Both the position numbers and the translations under genes were made by a program. From CAZKAP01 sp964552195 (GTDB taxonomy: Bacteria > Bacteroidota > Bacteroidia > Flavobacteriales > Flavobacteriaceae), in contig CAZKFM010000004.1 of the NCBI GenBank assembly GCA_964552195.1, forward strand, positions 165,997 to 229,996: 64,000 nucleotides of DNA, given 5' to 3'. The notes under the pieces are model-generated. The model was not told where the DNA came from. It searched no databases and was given only the letters and a program-made list of their open reading frames with translations. Shown one piece after another: positions 1 through 7,914 of the stretch. The number at the start of each line of letters is the position of its first letter. Positions within the stretch are counted from its first letter, which is position 1.

Positions 1-249
1 TCGCACCGTAATCGGTTGTATGATCCCCAGTTCCCGTATGGAAGAAGCCAGTTCCTGAAGAGCCTCTTCGTCGAAGCTTTGTCTGGGCTGGAAGGGGTTG
101 ACTTCGATGCTGTTGATATCGAGTTCAATGACGTTGCCGATCACCTTATCGGCATTTTTGTCGGAAACGGTCTGTATATCGTTGTTCGGATCCTTGAGCA
201 GTGCAGATAGTCCCCTGCCCAAGGCCTGTTTCTTCACTGCCTTTGCCAT
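1..249 (-). CDS. parB: ParB chromosome partitioning protein, N-terminal part, cut by window edge
   Basis: The first 83 codons are present; the rest lies beyond base 1. The protein opens MAKAVKKQALGRGLSALLKD, which holds the RGLSALL box typical of the extreme N-terminus of chromosomal ParB, the part known to touch ParA. NPFQPR at residues 51-56 and ELGIIQP near residue 73 are hallmarks of the start of the ParB N-terminal (CTPase) fold. ParB binds parS sites and loads partition complexes near the origin. Its ATG follows the parA stop with no gap (TAAATG), so the two are translationally coupled. The DNA-binding helix-turn-helix and dimerisation domains are outside the window. The identification is secure despite the truncation. 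Confidence 0.93.
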   Translation of the reverse strand, partial: MAKAVKKQALGRGLSALLKDPNNDIQTVSDKNADKVIGNVIELDINSIEVNPFQPRQSFDEEALQELASSIRELGIIQPITVR

Positions 250-1026
250 TTAATTCACCTTCTCCTTGTTCTTTTTGAGCAGTTCGCCCGCCAGGTTCAG
301 ATAATTGGTAGCGCCTCGGCTGCTGGCGTCGTATTTTATGATGCTCTGACCAAAACTGGGTGCTTCGCTTAGCCTGACATTTCGCTGGATAACCGTATCG
401 AAAACCATCTCCGAAAAGTGTTTGCGCACCTCGTCCACCACCTGGTTACTCAGCCGGAGGCGGCTGTCAAACATGGTAAGGAGCATTCCTTCTATATCGA
501 GTTCGGGGTTGTGATAACGCTGTACACTCTTTATAGTATTTAGCAGTTTACCCAGGCCTTCAAGAGCGTAATACTCGCATTGTATGGGGATAATCACGGA
601 GTCCGAGGCCGTAAGAGCGTTCAGGGTCAAGAGCCCCAGGGACGGAGCACAATCAATAATGACAAAATCGTACCGTTCCTTCAGTCCATACATGGCTTCC
701 CGAAGCATATATTCCCGGTTCGCCTTATCGACCAATTCGATTTCTATAGCAACCAGATCAATGTGCGCCGGAACGATATCCACATTCGGGGTGCCGGTCT
801 GCTGAATGACCTCCTCGGGTGTGAGGGTGTGTTCCAGCAACTGATAGGTTCCCGCTTCAACAGCATCTACCTCGATCCCCAAACCAGAGGTCGCGTTCGC
901 CTGTGGGTCTGCGTCCACCAGGAGCACTTTTTTCTCCAGAGCACCCAGTGATGCGGCAAGATTTACCGAAGTGGTCGTTTTTCCGACTCCTCCTTTCTGG
1001 TTCGCGATGGCGATGATTTTACCCAT
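250..1026 (-). CDS. parA: ParA/Soj chromosome partitioning ATPase
   Basis: 258 residues, normal for chromosomal ParA. The deviant Walker A motif KGGVGKTT is at residues 11-18, followed by VNLAASL, the VDADPQ segment (Walker A' aspartate) and IDCAPSLG (Walker B). This P-loop ATPase dimerises on ATP, binds nucleoid DNA and moves ParB-parS complexes. The start MGKIIAIANQKGG is standard and no longer start is needed. The gene precedes parB directly. It follows mutB on the same strand after 157 bases that hold no other gene, so it may have its own promoter there. I saw no parS-like 16-base palindrome in the window. The family assignment is certain; cellular role is known from the family. Confidence 0.97.
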   Translation of the reverse strand: MGKIIAIANQKGGVGKTTTSVNLAASLGALEKKVLLVDADPQANATSGLGIEVDAVEAGTYQLLEHTLTPEEVIQQTGTPNVDIVPAHIDLVAIEIELVDKANREYMLREAMYGLKERYDFVIIDCAPSLGLLTLNALTASDSVIIPIQCEYYALEGLGKLLNTIKSVQRYHNPELDIEGMLLTMFDSRLRLSNQVVDEVRKHFSEMVFDTVIQRNVRLSEAPSFGQSIIKYDASSRGATNYLNLAGELLKKNKEKVN

Positions 1027-1183
1027 TCAGTCAAATATCGTTAAGCCGTAAAATTACAATTAATTGAATGTCCCCCAACATCCAAGTTGTCAACAACAAC
1101 GGCATGAGGGGACGGTAAACCCGCGATAGCTTAACGAGTTAACGGCTCTGAAGGATTCCCTTAAAGAAATAACATAGCCATGG

Positions 1184-3268
1184 CTACATAGCAGTGGTCT
1201 TGCCGAGCAGGAGCTCCAGAAGCTCGATAGCAGTTTTACTGATCTGAGAACCCGGTCCGAACACGGCACAAGCACCGGCTTTGTAGAGGCCATCGTAATC
1301 CTGGGGAGGAATTACCCCACCGACCACCACGCGTATATCTTCCCTACCGTACTTCGCCAGTTCGCTGATCACCTGAGGTACCAGAGTATTATGTCCCCCA
1401 GCAAGAGAGGAAATACCCAGAAAGTCCACATCATTTTCCACGGCTTGTTTGGCTACCTCCGATGGGGTCTGGAACAAGGCTCCGATATCGACATCGAATC
1501 CGAGGTCGGCATAGGCGGTAGCCACTACTTTAGCTCCTCGATCGTGTCCGTCCTGTCCCATTTTCGCGACCAGGATACGGGGCCGGCGTCCCTCGGCCTC
1601 CGCAAATTCGTCGGACAGGGAACGAGCCTTAGCAAAGGAACTGTCCTGATCAATGGCTTGGGCATATACCCCGGTGAAGGTTTGAATATCCGCCTTGTAA
1701 CGACCGAAAGAGGATTCCAAGGCTTCGGAAATCTCCCCCAGAGTTGCCCGGTAACGGGCCGCATCTACACAGCATTCCAGTAGGTTTTTGTGCTTCCGCC
1801 CCTCGGTAAAGTCCAGGGCCGCCTGCCGAAGGGTGTTGAGGCTTGCATCCACATGGGTCTGATCGCGTCGTTCCTTGATTTCATTTAAGCTCCGTATCTG
1901 TTGCTGACGAACCTGCATGTTGTCAACGGCCAGTATGTTCAGGTGCTCTTCTTCTTCCAGCGTAAAGCAGTTTACCCCTACGATAGCTTCCTTGCCACTG
2001 TCGATCAGGGCCTGTTTTTCGGCAGCTGCTTCTTCTATGCGGCGTTTGGGAAGGCCTTGCTCTATAGCCTTGGTCATACCCCCGTGCTGCTCTATTTCCT
2101 CTATGAGTTCCCACGCATCCCGTGCGATTTGTTCGGTGAGGCTTTCGATCTGCTCGCTGCCACCGAAGGGATCTACGGTACGGGTAATTCCCGCCTCCTT
2201 CTGGAGGAATATCTGGGTGTTACGAGCGATCCGTGCGGAGAAATCCGTGGGCAGAGCTATGGCCTCGTCCAGTGCGTTGGTATGCAGACTCTGGGTCCCT
2301 CCCATAGCCGCAGCCAGAGCCTCTATGGCCGTTCGCGTTACGTTGTTAAAAGGCTCCTGAGCGGTAAGGCTCCATCCGCTGGTCTGGGAGTGGGTGCGCA
2401 GCATGGAGGATTTAGGGTTGCCGGGATCGAACGACCTGAGCAATCTCGCCCAAAGCATGCGTGCAGCGCGCATTTTGGCGATTTCTACGGGAAACTTCAT
2501 CCCGATGCCCCAGAAGAATGAGAGTCTGGGAGCGAACTCATCGATTTTAAGTCCCGCCTTCAGACTGCTGCGGATATACTCCAGCCCGTCGGCCAGTGTA
2601 TAGGCCACTTCCATGGCGGCTGGCGCACCTGCTTCGTGCATGTGGTATCCCGATATGCTGATACTGTTGAAGCGAGGCATGTGCCGGCTGGTGTAGGCTA
2701 TGATATCTGTACTGATCTGCATCGACGGCCGGGGCGGGTAAATGTAGGTATTCCGAACCATGAATTCCTTCAGGATATCATTTTGAATGGTACCGGAGAG
2801 TTGTTCGGGAGTTACTCCCTGTTCTTCCGCAGCCACAATGTAAAAGGCCATAATGGGCATTACAGCGCCATTCATGGTCATCGAAACAGACATCTTGTCC
2901 AGAGGAATGCCGTCGAACAAACGCTTCATGTCTTCCACGGTATCGATGGCGACTCCGGCCTTGCCCACGTCTCCCATAACCCGTTCGTTATCGCTGTCGT
3001 ATCCTCGGTGTGTCGGCAGATCAAAAGCCACGGAGAGTCCTTTCTGACCGGCTTCCAGGTTCCGCTTGTAAAAGGCATTGCTTTCCTCGGCGGTTGAGAA
3101 CCCTGCGTACTGCCGGATGGTCCAGGGGCGCTGAACATACATAGAAGGGTAGGGTCCCCTCAGGAAAGGGGTAATTCCCGCCGCGAATTCTTCCTGTTTC
3201 TTCATGGGTTTAGTGCCGGTTTCCGAAGACTGCAGCAGTTCCACTTCTTCCCAGTTGATGGTTTTCAT
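1184..3268 (-). CDS. mutB: Methylmalonyl-CoA mutase large (catalytic) subunit
   Basis: 694 residues. It isomerises methylmalonyl-CoA and succinyl-CoA with adenosylcobalamin. The N-terminal TIM barrel shows GFSTAEESNAFYKRNL and GLSVAFDLPTHRGYDSD, and SGYHMHEAGA in mid-barrel, all typical of the catalytic subunit. The C-terminal cobalamin-binding domain has the base-off motif DxHxxG as D573, H575 and G578 within GQDGHDRGAKVV, then the GGHNTLVP and VVVGGVIP segments. It lies 13 bases downstream of mutA on the same strand, so the two make the alpha/beta heterodimer. The 12-base palindrome TAGCCATGGCTA (1175-1186) overlaps its stop codon. The biotin carboxylase genes at 5973-9452 would provide the methylmalonyl-CoA (inference; an epimerase is not in the window). 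Confidence 0.97.
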   Translation of the reverse strand: MKTINWEEVELLQSSETGTKPMKKQEEFAAGITPFLRGPYPSMYVQRPWTIRQYAGFSTAEESNAFYKRNLEAGQKGLSVAFDLPTHRGYDSDNERVMGDVGKAGVAIDTVEDMKRLFDGIPLDKMSVSMTMNGAVMPIMAFYIVAAEEQGVTPEQLSGTIQNDILKEFMVRNTYIYPPRPSMQISTDIIAYTSRHMPRFNSISISGYHMHEAGAPAAMEVAYTLADGLEYIRSSLKAGLKIDEFAPRLSFFWGIGMKFPVEIAKMRAARMLWARLLRSFDPGNPKSSMLRTHSQTSGWSLTAQEPFNNVTRTAIEALAAAMGGTQSLHTNALDEAIALPTDFSARIARNTQIFLQKEAGITRTVDPFGGSEQIESLTEQIARDAWELIEEIEQHGGMTKAIEQGLPKRRIEEAAAEKQALIDSGKEAIVGVNCFTLEEEEHLNILAVDNMQVRQQQIRSLNEIKERRDQTHVDASLNTLRQAALDFTEGRKHKNLLECCVDAARYRATLGEISEALESSFGRYKADIQTFTGVYAQAIDQDSSFAKARSLSDEFAEAEGRRPRILVAKMGQDGHDRGAKVVATAYADLGFDVDIGALFQTPSEVAKQAVENDVDFLGISSLAGGHNTLVPQVISELAKYGREDIRVVVGGVIPPQDYDGLYKAGACAVFGPGSQISKTAIELLELLLGKTTAM

Positions 3269-3281
3269 AATAGTCAGGTGT

Positions 3282-4631
3282 TTAGGTTCCTATGGCGGAT
3301 TTGGATTCTTGATTCAGGCGCACGGCTTCCCAGGAAGCTGCCCAGCGCCTCGGGAGTAGCCTCGAGTACTGCGATGGGTTCTCCTTTAGGTAGCGGTCCA
3401 CCCGGTCTGGCTGGAGCAGGGCGTCCCTGTAGGCGGTGTCCACAGTATCGAAGAGCGACTCTTCTTTATTGATCTGGTAGTTACTGCCGAGTAATACGGT
3501 ATCACCCGATTCAAATCGCTTTTGGAAGGTTTCGGCCGATTTCAGCACATCTTTCTGAGGAGTACCTGCCCTGAGGGCCTCCAGCATGCCGCCTTCGGAT
3601 TGCACCCTTTTCAGGAGCTCCAGGGCACCCTCAGCCATTTGGGAAGTCAAATAATCCACATAGTACACTTGCTCGGCCAGGCTACTGGATTCGTCCAGGT
3701 AAGCTTCGTGCTTAAGAACTAATAACTGATTCAGGGCCAGGCGCTCGGAGAAAACATGCGGGCTTTTAAACCAGGTGTCGTAGGGAAGGTTAAAAACCTC
3801 GTCTGCCCCGCCTATGATACCGGAGGCACATTCCAGTGCCGAGCGCAGCAGATTGTTGTTGTAATCGTACAACGCCTTGTTCCGGAGCCCGGGTCTGACC
3901 AGTATGCGGCAACCCGCCTGCACGTCATAGGTCCGAGTCACCGTGGAAAACAACCACCGCAGAGCCCTGATCTTGGCGATATCGAAGAAGAAATCACCGG
4001 CCAGACTGGTAAACATCAGAAAAACAGGTGCCGCACCGCTCTGAAATCGCTCGGCATACCTATCGAACAGGGCGGTCAGATGCCCCATGCCGTAGCCCAG
4101 TTCCTGTATGCGGTGGGCTCCGGCTTCTGCATAGGCATCCAGGTCCACCCAGAATACAGGCTTTTTCTGATCAGCCAGAGCATCGGTGCGTTCCCAGTAC
4201 TGCGGGTTCCAGGTGCCGGTTCTCTGCAGATGTGCAAACGGATCGTAGCAATCGGAAGACTCGCTTTCCCCATCCGACAGGTATCGGGTATAGCTCAGCC
4301 AGTTTGACTTTCCAAGGCTCACCGGAAACGCAGAATCTGCTTCTATTCGGGAATGTATCCCAGCCTCCTCGGCGAAGCGGGTCATGGTATCTCGAACGGA
4401 TTGATCTCCCCGGAGTATAAGTCCGGGCGACCAGACCGGCATTTCCAGATCGGGGTAATGGGGAAGGTCCAGGGTGTCTTCACGCCGGTAGAAGGGCTTC
4501 ACCTGGATGCCTTCCGGGCTGGTAGACTCCAGCGAAGACAAAGGTTCACCCCTAAGGGCCTTTTCCAGTTGGGCAATCCACTGGTCACTGGATACCGCCT
4601 CAAATTCTGAGAATAATGGAACGTCTGACAT
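3282..4631 (-). CDS. mutA: Methylmalonyl-CoA mutase small subunit, short form
   Basis: 449 residues related to the TIM-barrel part of methylmalonyl-CoA mutase: PYDTWFKSPHVFSERLALNQLLVLKHEAYLD and YYVDYLTSQMAEGALELLKRVQSEGGM are seen in pieces and match the mutase small subunit. It is not expected to bind B12 itself; it pairs with MutB. Compared with the classic beta subunit of about 620-640 residues, it ends soon after the barrel and has no recognisable degenerate B12 domain, a short form that I believe is usual in Flavobacteriia. It begins the mutA-mutB pair, and the divIC-like gene ends 9 bases upstream of its start on the same strand, so udk, divIC, mutA and mutB may be one transcript. Confidence 0.93.
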   Translation of the reverse strand: MSDVPLFSEFEAVSSDQWIAQLEKALRGEPLSSLESTSPEGIQVKPFYRREDTLDLPHYPDLEMPVWSPGLILRGDQSVRDTMTRFAEEAGIHSRIEADSAFPVSLGKSNWLSYTRYLSDGESESSDCYDPFAHLQRTGTWNPQYWERTDALADQKKPVFWVDLDAYAEAGAHRIQELGYGMGHLTALFDRYAERFQSGAAPVFLMFTSLAGDFFFDIAKIRALRWLFSTVTRTYDVQAGCRILVRPGLRNKALYDYNNNLLRSALECASGIIGGADEVFNLPYDTWFKSPHVFSERLALNQLLVLKHEAYLDESSSLAEQVYYVDYLTSQMAEGALELLKRVQSEGGMLEALRAGTPQKDVLKSAETFQKRFESGDTVLLGSNYQINKEESLFDTVDTAYRDALLQPDRVDRYLKENPSQYSRLLPRRWAASWEAVRLNQESKSAIGT

Positions 4632-4640
4632 AGTTGTGGT

Positions 4641-4973
4641 TTAGGGTTCTTCCCCTTCAGGAGTTTCTGACAGGGAGTCGGCGTATTCGATCAGGAAGAT
4701 GTCCTCCTCCTCTTTGTGCAAGTAGTAAGTCTCCCTCGCGTACTGTTCCAGTGCCCCGGGTTGCTGAAATTCCTCCAGTTGTTTGTTGGTATTTGCGATT
4801 TCCCGGTTCAGGAAGCGCTTTTCCTTACGCAGTTCCTGTATGTCGGAATGCAGTTCGCGTTGTTTGAGCATGTGATCCCCGTCGAAAAAGATCATCCATA
4901 ACACAAACAGCACAGAAACGATCAGGTAAATGCGCCGGGTACTGAACCACCCTTTTACGGTTTCAATGTTCAT
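4641..4973 (-). CDS. DivIC/FtsB-like septum formation protein
   Basis: 110 residues with the FtsB/DivIC architecture: a short cytoplasmic start, one membrane segment at about residues 14-31 (IYLIVSVLFVLWMIFF), then a periplasmic coiled coil at about 35-75 rich in Glu, Lys, Arg and Leu, then the REtYYLHKEEEDIFLI segment common to the family. Such proteins form a scaffold with FtsL and FtsQ at the division site. The gene lies 3 bases downstream of uridine kinase and just before mutA, the same udk-divIC order seen in many Bacteroidota. The acidic C-terminal tail after residue 95 is poorly conserved. The family call is good; which paralogue (FtsB or DivIC) cannot be told. Confidence 0.85.
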   Translation of the reverse strand: MNIETVKGWFSTRRIYLIVSVLFVLWMIFFDGDHMLKQRELHSDIQELRKEKRFLNREIANTNKQLEEFQQPGALEQYARETYYLHKEEEDIFLIEYADSLSETPEGEEP

Positions 4974-4976
4974 CGG

Positions 4977-5600
4977 TCAGGGTTGAATTAATCGGTTTAC
5001 CAGTCTTTCCGCCAGGTTTTCGGCCGGGGACTCTCCGGAAACTATGAAGTCGGCAAATTCTTTGCTGGGACCAACGAATTGTTCGTACATGGGCCTCACA
5101 GCACTCTGGTAGCGTTGGCTTACCCCCTTAAGGTCATGCCCTCTTTCCTCCACATCCCGCTGTATTCGCCTGAGTAAGCGGAGATCGGCCGGCGTATCCA
5201 CAAAAATGCTGAAGTCTAGCAAACGTCGCAGCTCTTCGTGACATAAAATTAATATGCCTTCAACGATTATCACAGGCCTGGGGTAAACTTTTTCTGTCAT
5301 GCCCGTACGGGTCTCATCGTGGAAGGAATAAATAGGGCAAAGAGCCGACCTGCCCCGACGGAGTTCCTTCAGATGTTCGCACATCAGATCGAAATCGATG
5401 GAATTCGGGTGGTCAAAATTTACCGTGATGCGCTTCTCTCGCGGAAGATGGCCCAGATCCTTGTAATAGGAATCCTGTGCCAGTATACTGAGCTTACCTT
5501 CCGGTATGATTCGTCTCAGGGCTCGCACCAGGGTGGTCTTTCCGCTGCCCGATCCCCCGGCTATTCCAATAACCAGCGACTTGTCCATATTCTTTTGCAA
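4977..5600 (-). CDS. udk: Uridine kinase
   Basis: 207 residues, the usual length. Phosphorylates uridine and cytidine with ATP or GTP in pyrimidine salvage. The P-loop GGSGSGKT is at residues 15-22, followed by LAQDSYYKD (the nucleoside-contact region), NFDHPNSIDFD, and YSFHDETR, all family hallmarks. IIVEGIL and IFVDTPADLRLLRR (lid region) follow. It is the first gene of the minus-strand run udk-divIC-mutA-mutB and faces the acyl-CoA carboxylase genes across a 372-base divergent gap. The annotated ATG gives MQKNMDKSLV; the second Met at codon 5 is an equally possible start and would not remove any motif. Confidence 0.96.
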   Translation of the reverse strand: MQKNMDKSLVIGIAGGSGSGKTTLVRALRRIIPEGKLSILAQDSYYKDLGHLPREKRITVNFDHPNSIDFDLMCEHLKELRRGRSALCPIYSFHDETRTGMTEKVYPRPVIIVEGILILCHEELRRLLDFSIFVDTPADLRLLRRIQRDVEERGHDLKGVSQRYQSAVRPMYEQFVGPSKEFADFIVSGESPAENLAERLVNRLIQP

Positions 5601-5972
5601 TCTGCACGCCTCACTCCTGCGGATTTAACTTAAATATTAAAGATTTTTTTGATAATACCTAACGGTTGTCATATTTCTATTTCCCCCTTTATTAGTACCT
5701 TCATTCCCGCAGAAGATTGAATAATAATTTTGATATTCACTGCAACTTACGTCCATTTTTCTGACGAAAATCATTGTATGATCCATGGTCATCCATCGTC
5801 CTGAATCTTTTTACCCTGGCAGTTTTCGGTCTGTTCAGGGATTTTTTTTGGCCGGGTTCATTGCCGTTGAAAATTAAAGTCGGGTTTTGGCTGTGCGACC
5901 ACAGCTCGGACGATGATTAAAGCGGCTTAGAAAGGAGGCGGGCGTATCATTAGAATTTAAACTAATCTTTTT
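5601..5972. other. Divergent intergenic region between udk and the carboxylase operon
   Basis: 372 bases without a supported gene. It must hold the promoters of two divergent transcripts. It is A+T-rich near the udk side (about 5630-5780). A short hairpin, GCTGTG at 5890-5895 and CACAGC at 5900-5905 with a 4-base loop, lies about 70 bases upstream of the carboxyl carrier gene. I could not identify a convincing TTTG / TAnnTTTG promoter pair. An open frame runs through here on the minus strand but has no family features and mostly lies opposite the carrier gene, so I do not call it. Confidence 0.5.
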
Positions 5973-6461
5973 ATGAACCCTAACCACAAAGTAATCGTAG
6001 ACGACAAATACGAGTTTACGTTTAGCGAGGAGGACATTGCCAAAGCCTCCATTATCGAGACTCCTAAGGGCCTCCACATGCTTACTCCCGACGAAAAATC
6101 GCTTGAAGTTCAATGGAAAAAAAAGGACCTGGTCAATCGCCGATATACCCCACAGGTAGCAGGCAATCTGTATGAGGTGCGGATCGAAACCCCGCTTGAG
6201 CAGCAAATTGCCAGTATGGGCTTTTCGCTGGACAGCAATGAGACCGTTTCTCAGATTATCGCACCCATGCCCGGACTGATACTGGAAGTTCAGGTCAAGG
6301 AAGGGGACGAAGTGGTCGAAAACGACCTCCTGCTGATCCTCGAAGCCATGAAAATGGAGAATGCCGTAAAATCCCCCCGAAGCGGCAAGATCAAGAGCAT
6401 CAACGTCAACAAGGGAGATGCTGTGGAAAAGAAACACCTGCTCATCGAATTCGAAAACTAG
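5973..6461 (+). CDS. Biotin carboxyl carrier protein of acyl-CoA carboxylase
   Basis: 162 residues. The C-terminal half is a biotinyl domain: IIAPMPGLILEVQVKEGDEV, then EAMKMEN with Lys127 as the biotin acceptor, and SPRSGKIKSINVNKGDAV. The N-terminal 80 residues are a linker domain without a motif I recognise. The biotin carries the carboxyl group between the carboxylase (next gene) and the carboxyltransferase (third gene). The stop is 7 bases before the biotin carboxylase ATG, so the three genes form one operon. The separate-subunit design, with a BCCP of this size, matches propionyl-CoA carboxylases of Bacteroidota, and the neighbouring methylmalonyl-CoA mutase genes support that substrate (inference). 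Confidence 0.93.
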   Translation: MNPNHKVIVDDKYEFTFSEEDIAKASIIETPKGLHMLTPDEKSLEVQWKKKDLVNRRYTPQVAGNLYEVRIETPLEQQIASMGFSLDSNETVSQIIAPMPGLILEVQVKEGDEVVENDLLLILEAMKMENAVKSPRSGKIKSINVNKGDAVEKKHLLIEFEN

Positions 6462-6468
6462 GCATACC

Positions 6469-7914
6469 ATGAAGAAAATATTAGTTGCCAACCGGGGTGA
6501 AATCGCCCTCAGGGTAATGAGGACCATAAAAAGGATGGGAATACAGACCGTAGCGGTGTATTCAGAGGCTGACCGTAATGCGCCCCATGTGCGCTTCGCA
6601 GACCAGGCCGTCCTTTTGGGGCCGCCTCCTTCCAGCGAGTCCTATCTAAGGGGTGACCTGATCATTGAACACGCCAAGCGGCTCGGAGTCGATGGCATAC
6701 ATCCCGGTTACGGATTTCTCAGTGAAAATGCCGAATTCTCGGCAGCGGTTGAAGCCGCCGGCATTACGTTTATCGGCCCGGGTCCGGAGGCCATACGCAC
6801 CATGGGTAGCAAGCTGGCCGCCAAGGAGGCCGTTTCCAAATACGATATACCTATGGTCCCCGGCATAGATCGGGCCATTACCGACATAGAGGAAGCACAG
6901 AAGATCGCCGAGGAGATTGGGTTTCCCATTCTGATCAAGGCCTCGGCTGGAGGCGGAGGAAAGGGTATGCGCATCGTGGAGCGGCCGGAGGACCTCAAAG
7001 AGCAGATGGAACGAGCCATAAGTGAGGCTACTTCGGCTTTCGGAGACGGCTCCGTATTCATAGAAAAGTATGTTACCTCGCCCCGTCACATCGAAATGCA
7101 GATCATGGCGGACAAGCATGGCAACATACTGCATTTTTTCGAGAGGGAGTGCAGCGTCCAGCGACGGCACCAGAAGGTCGTGGAAGAAGCGCCCTCTGCC
7201 ATAGTCGACAGCGATATGCGGGCCAGAATGGGACAGGCCGCCATACACGTAGCCGAATCCTGCGGATATGTCGGAGCGGGTACAGTGGAATTCCTGGTGG
7301 ATGCGGACCGAAACTTCTACTTCCTGGAAATGAATACACGTTTGCAGGTGGAGCATCCGGTAACCGAATACGTCACAGGCTACGACCTTGCCGAACTGCA
7401 AATACGTGTTGCACGGGGAGAGAAACTGAATATCCGACAGGAGGATCTGACCCTGAAGGGACACGCCATGGAACTCCGGGTTTATGCCGAAGACCCATTA
7501 AACGACTTCCTGCCCAGTGTGGGTAACCTGGAACGGTACCGCTTGCCAGTGGGTGAGGGAATACGAGTGGACAATGGTTTCGAAGAGGGTATGGACGTGC
7601 CGATTTATTACGATCCCATGCTGGCAAAACTCGTCACCTATGGCGCAGACCGGGAACAAGCCATAAGCCGAATGATCGAGGCTATAGCCAACTACCAGGT
7701 GGAAGGGGTTCAGACCACTCTGCCATTCGGAGACTTCGTTATGCGGCATCCCAAGTTCCGGGAAGGGGATTTCGATACTCATTTCGTCAAGGATCACTAC
7801 AGTAAGGAAGATATAGAGAAGGTGCAGGAAGAACAGGCCCGTCAGGTCGCCCTGGCCACCTTTTACCAGTATGTACAAGACAAGAAAAAACTCCATATAC
7901 CGATAAACCAATGA
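6469..7914 (+). CDS. accC: Acyl-CoA (propionyl-/acetyl-CoA) carboxylase biotin carboxylase subunit
   Basis: 481 residues from ATG 6469 (MKKILVANRGEIALRV), the standard start of the family; a longer frame begins inside the preceding gene but is not credible. ATP-dependent carboxylation of the biotin on the carrier protein. Domains: N-terminal PreATP-grasp fold (GEIALRV, IHPGYGFLSEN), ATP-grasp domain with the glycine-rich loop GGGGKGMR, the ERECSVQRRHQK segment, and the catalytic EMNTRLQVEHPVTE, then the C-terminal biotin-carboxylase domain (GHAMELRVYAEDP). Its stop overlaps the carboxyltransferase start by 4 bases (ATGA). It lacks a fused biotinyl domain, which is provided by the preceding gene. 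Confidence 0.95.
   Translation: MKKILVANRGEIALRVMRTIKRMGIQTVAVYSEADRNAPHVRFADQAVLLGPPPSSESYLRGDLIIEHAKRLGVDGIHPGYGFLSENAEFSAAVEAAGITFIGPGPEAIRTMGSKLAAKEAVSKYDIPMVPGIDRAITDIEEAQKIAEEIGFPILIKASAGGGGKGMRIVERPEDLKEQMERAISEATSAFGDGSVFIEKYVTSPRHIEMQIMADKHGNILHFFERECSVQRRHQKVVEEAPSAIVDSDMRARMGQAAIHVAESCGYVGAGTVEFLVDADRNFYFLEMNTRLQVEHPVTEYVTGYDLAELQIRVARGEKLNIRQEDLTLKGHAMELRVYAEDPLNDFLPSVGNLERYRLPVGEGIRVDNGFEEGMDVPIYYDPMLAKLVTYGADREQAISRMIEAIANYQVEGVQTTLPFGDFVMRHPKFREGDFDTHFVKDHYSKEDIEKVQEEQARQVALATFYQYVQDKKKLHIPINQ

Noticed and set aside
1..1183. parS site or replication origin near parAB
   Set aside because: I saw no sequence close to the parS palindrome and no DnaA-box cluster in the bases given.
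5874..6527. 217-codon open frame on the minus strand opposite the biotin carrier gene
   Set aside because: The plus strand codes for a clear biotinyl domain with EAMKMEN. The minus frame has no family features and is a codon-bias shadow.
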